A program made the position numbers and the translations under genes. A stretch of 29,858 nt of DNA from an uncultured Fretibacterium sp. (GTDB lineage Bacteria; Synergistota; Synergistia; Synergistales; Aminobacteriaceae): contig CALGHA010000174.1 of assembly GCA_937915835.1 (NCBI GenBank), positions 1-29,858 of the forward strand. The letters are read 5' to 3'. Positions 28,263 to 29,858 of this stretch are shown in pieces. Below the pieces are notes generated by a model. It was not told where the DNA came from. It made no database searches and saw only the letters and a program-made list of their open reading frames with translations. Within the stretch, counting starts at the first letter, position 1. Every line of letters begins with the position of its first letter.

Positions 28263-29858
28263 TTATTCTTCGCTCAAGTTTATATCCTTGAAGGCTTCAG
28301 CGAACGGATTATACGCTAAACCTTCCTCGTCGTCCTCATAGCCTGCAGTTTCCTTGACGGATTTACCGCGATTACGGCCGCGACGATCACGCTTCTCCGG
28401 CTTCTGCTGTTCGGGCTTCTCTTCCTGCTGAACAACTGGCTCCGGCTCTGGTTCGGGCTCAAGAGCACTAAGCGATAAACGCATTCTTCTATCAGTAGGA
28501 TTGACCTCAAGAACTCTCGCCGTAACTTCCTGGCCTTCCTTCAAGACATCTCCGGGCTTCTCAACGCGTTTACGTGAAAGCTGAGAAATATGTATTAATC
28601 CTTCAACACCGGGCTCAACTGCAACGAATGCACCAAAATCTGCAAGTCTGACAACTTTAACAGGAATATCCGTACCAGGCAGATATCTCTTGTCAATGTC
28701 GCTCCAAGGATCATGAAGCTGTTTGCAGCCTAAGCTAATACGGCGTTTTTCCGTGTCAACTTCAAGCACGAGAACTTCAAGCTCCTGGCCCTTTTTGAGG
28801 ACATCACGCGGCTTCTTAATCCTTGCCCACGTAATATCTCCAACATGAACAAGGCCCTCAATTCCGGGCTCAAGCTCAACGAACGCTCCGAACTCCGTCA
28901 AATTCGTTACTGTTCCGGTAATCTTGTCGCCGACGTGAATCCTCTCAGTAATCGTGTCCCAAGGATCCCCAGTAACTTGCTTAATGCTCAGGGAAATTCT
29001 GTCTTTCTCGCGCTTGGTGGCCTTGTCAGTCTCTTTCTCGAAGCCGATAACTTTCACCATGACTTTATCGCCCTTCTTGAACATGTCGCGGATTTTAACG
29101 TTGCGTTTCCAAGTAAGCTCCGTAACATGAACAAGTCCGTCCATCTCGCCGAGATTTACGAAAACTCCGAAATCCGTAACGCTTGAAACTTCGCCTTCAA
29201 TTACATCGCCTTCATGAACACGCTCAAAGAATTTTGCTCTCTTCTCATTCTCGGCCTCTTCAAGAAGTGCACGACGTGAGAAAACTAAACGATGATTGCG
29301 CTTGTTATGGTCAATAACTTTTACTTTCAGCGACTGGCCTACGTAATTCTGAGGATTTGCTCCACGTCCGGCCATCGTTAAATGCGAAATCGGAATAAAC
29401 CCGCTTAATCCGCACAGCTCGCACATCAAGCCGCCTTTTACTCTGCTCATTCCGCGAACATTGACAACATCACTCTTGGCAATTTCGCCCTCCATTACGG
29501 CCCAGCGTTTGTCGACTTCATTGCGCCATCTGCTGAGACTTAACTGTGCTTCTTCTCCGTCACGAATGTTCGTAATCTCGACTTCGATACTATCTCCGAC
29601 TTTCGGTTCCGGTTCGGTCTCAATGAGCATATGATTTGTGTACTCTTTGACCGGCAATAATCCCTCGCATTTAAAGCCGACATTGACGAGCCAGCCTGCT
29701 TCATTCTTGCCGACAACTGTACCTGTAACAATCTGGCCTTTATGGAGCCTTCCTGTGCTTCCGTACTGGTCTAAAAGCTCCTGCATTGTTTCAGGCTCGG
29801 AACTTGCTTCCTGCTGAACGGGTGCCGCTTCCTGAGAAACGGGCTGTGTTTCCTGCGC
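28263..29858 (-). CDS. S1-domain RNA-binding protein (ribosomal protein S1 type), 5' end outside window
   Basis: From the first ATG in the window (29786) there are 507 residues, but the frame stays open for another 24 codons to the right edge. It encodes a Gln/Glu-rich stretch (QETQPVSQEAAPVQQEA) and shows no stop, so the gene probably starts beyond the window. Five S1 OB-fold repeats follow at about 17-86, 105-171, 193-269, 285-355 and 370-440 (numbered from that Met). The second is the most divergent and holds a CELC pair; the later ones are canonical (TDFGVFVNLGEMDGLVHVTE and EFGAFVELEPGIEGLVHVGD). A charged tail, EPEPEPEP then Arg/Lys-rich, ends the protein. It would bind mRNA during initiation. 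An upstream fused domain such as IspH, known in some Clostridia, cannot be excluded. Confidence 0.92.
   Translation of the reverse strand, partial: AQETQPVSQEAAPVQQEASSEPETMQELLDQYGSTGRLHKGQIVTGTVVGKNEAGWLVNVGFKCEGLLPVKEYTNHMLIETEPEPKVGDSIEVEITNIRDGEEAQLSLSRWRNEVDKRWAVMEGEIAKSDVVNVRGMSRVKGGLMCELCGLSGFIPISHLTMAGRGANPQNYVGQSLKVKVIDHNKRNHRLVFSRRALLEEAENEKRAKFFERVHEGDVIEGEVSSVTDFGVFVNLGEMDGLVHVTELTWKRNVKIRDMFKKGDKVMVKVIGFEKETDKATKREKDRISLSIKQVTGDPWDTITERIHVGDKITGTVTNLTEFGAFVELEPGIEGLVHVGDITWARIKKPRDVLKKGQELEVLVLEVDTEKRRISLGCKQLHDPWSDIDKRYLPGTDIPVKVVRLADFGAFVAVEPGVEGLIHISQLSRKRVEKPGDVLKEGQEVTARVLEVNPTDRRMRLSLSALEPEPEPEPVVQQEEKPEQQKPEKRDRRGRNRGKSVKETAGYEDDEEGLAYNPFAEAFKDINLSEE

Noticed and set aside
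28440..28470. EP-rich repeat near the end of the S1 gene as a possible tandem repeat element
   Set aside because: It is a short in-frame Glu-Pro run in the protein tail, common in S1-type proteins, not a mobile or regulatory repeat.
28845..29186. 113-residue plus-strand open frame opposite the S1 gene
   Set aside because: Antisense shadow of S1 repeats; no family features.

Overview
The window is a gene-dense stretch of bacterial chromosome of moderate GC content (roughly 43% by eye), with no rRNA, tRNA, CRISPR array or insertion sequence that I can see. No gap between genes exceeds about 210 bases. The content suggests an uncultivated, probably gut-type, diderm bacterium, and my best guess is the phylum Synergistota. 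The guess rests on the rpiB-upp-wecA-wecB-murA neighbourhood, a P-loop/Asp23-like fusion, a family-4 uracil-DNA glycosylase, ThyX rather than ThyA, DUF1385-prfA-prmC, and a secreted alpha-2-macroglobulin. It is an inference from gene content, not from a marker phylogeny.

Region 1 (1-8522, minus strand) is a compact nine-gene block, probably one operon read from an extended -10 promoter at about 8565. The order is rpiB-upp (fused), wecA-like, wecB, murA, a P-loop/Asp23 protein, a family-4 UDG, uppS, cdsA and dxr. Spacings run from a 20-base overlap to 16 bases. The genes supply isoprenoid precursors (Dxr), the undecaprenyl carrier (UppS), its loading with amino sugar phosphate (WecA), UDP-ManNAc (WecB), the first committed step of peptidoglycan synthesis (MurA) and CDP-diacylglycerol for phospholipids (CdsA). 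A fragment of a plus-strand gene ends at base 68, convergent with dxr.

Region 2 (8582-13712, minus strand) is the least ordinary part: a three-gene unit with a beta-CASP-like metallo-beta-lactamase protein, a protein whose C-terminal half resembles GrpE, and a 929-residue divergent Hsp70. It looks like a private chaperone/exchange-factor pair coupled to a putative RNA-processing hydrolase. I regard it as the best candidate for an undescribed system here.

Region 3 (13786-18354, plus strand) is translation-centred housekeeping: rpsO behind a structured leader, rpmE and a terminator, then thyX, DUF1385, prfA, prmC and a small prepilin-like protein.

Region 4 (18358-26798) has a minus-strand cheV, a divergent plus-strand 1789-residue alpha-2-macroglobulin, a bidirectional terminator, and a convergent minus-strand secreted protein of Ig-like domains. 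The ribosome binding site of that last gene lies inside a 15-bp hairpin.

Region 5 (26801-29858, minus strand) holds an S1-domain protein running off the right edge, a terminator, then a nitroreductase, ThpR (2H RNA phosphodiesterase) and a stand-alone NIF3/YqfO-type domain. The gaps at 13713-13913 and 19270-19480 hold only promoters and leader sequence as far as I can see.
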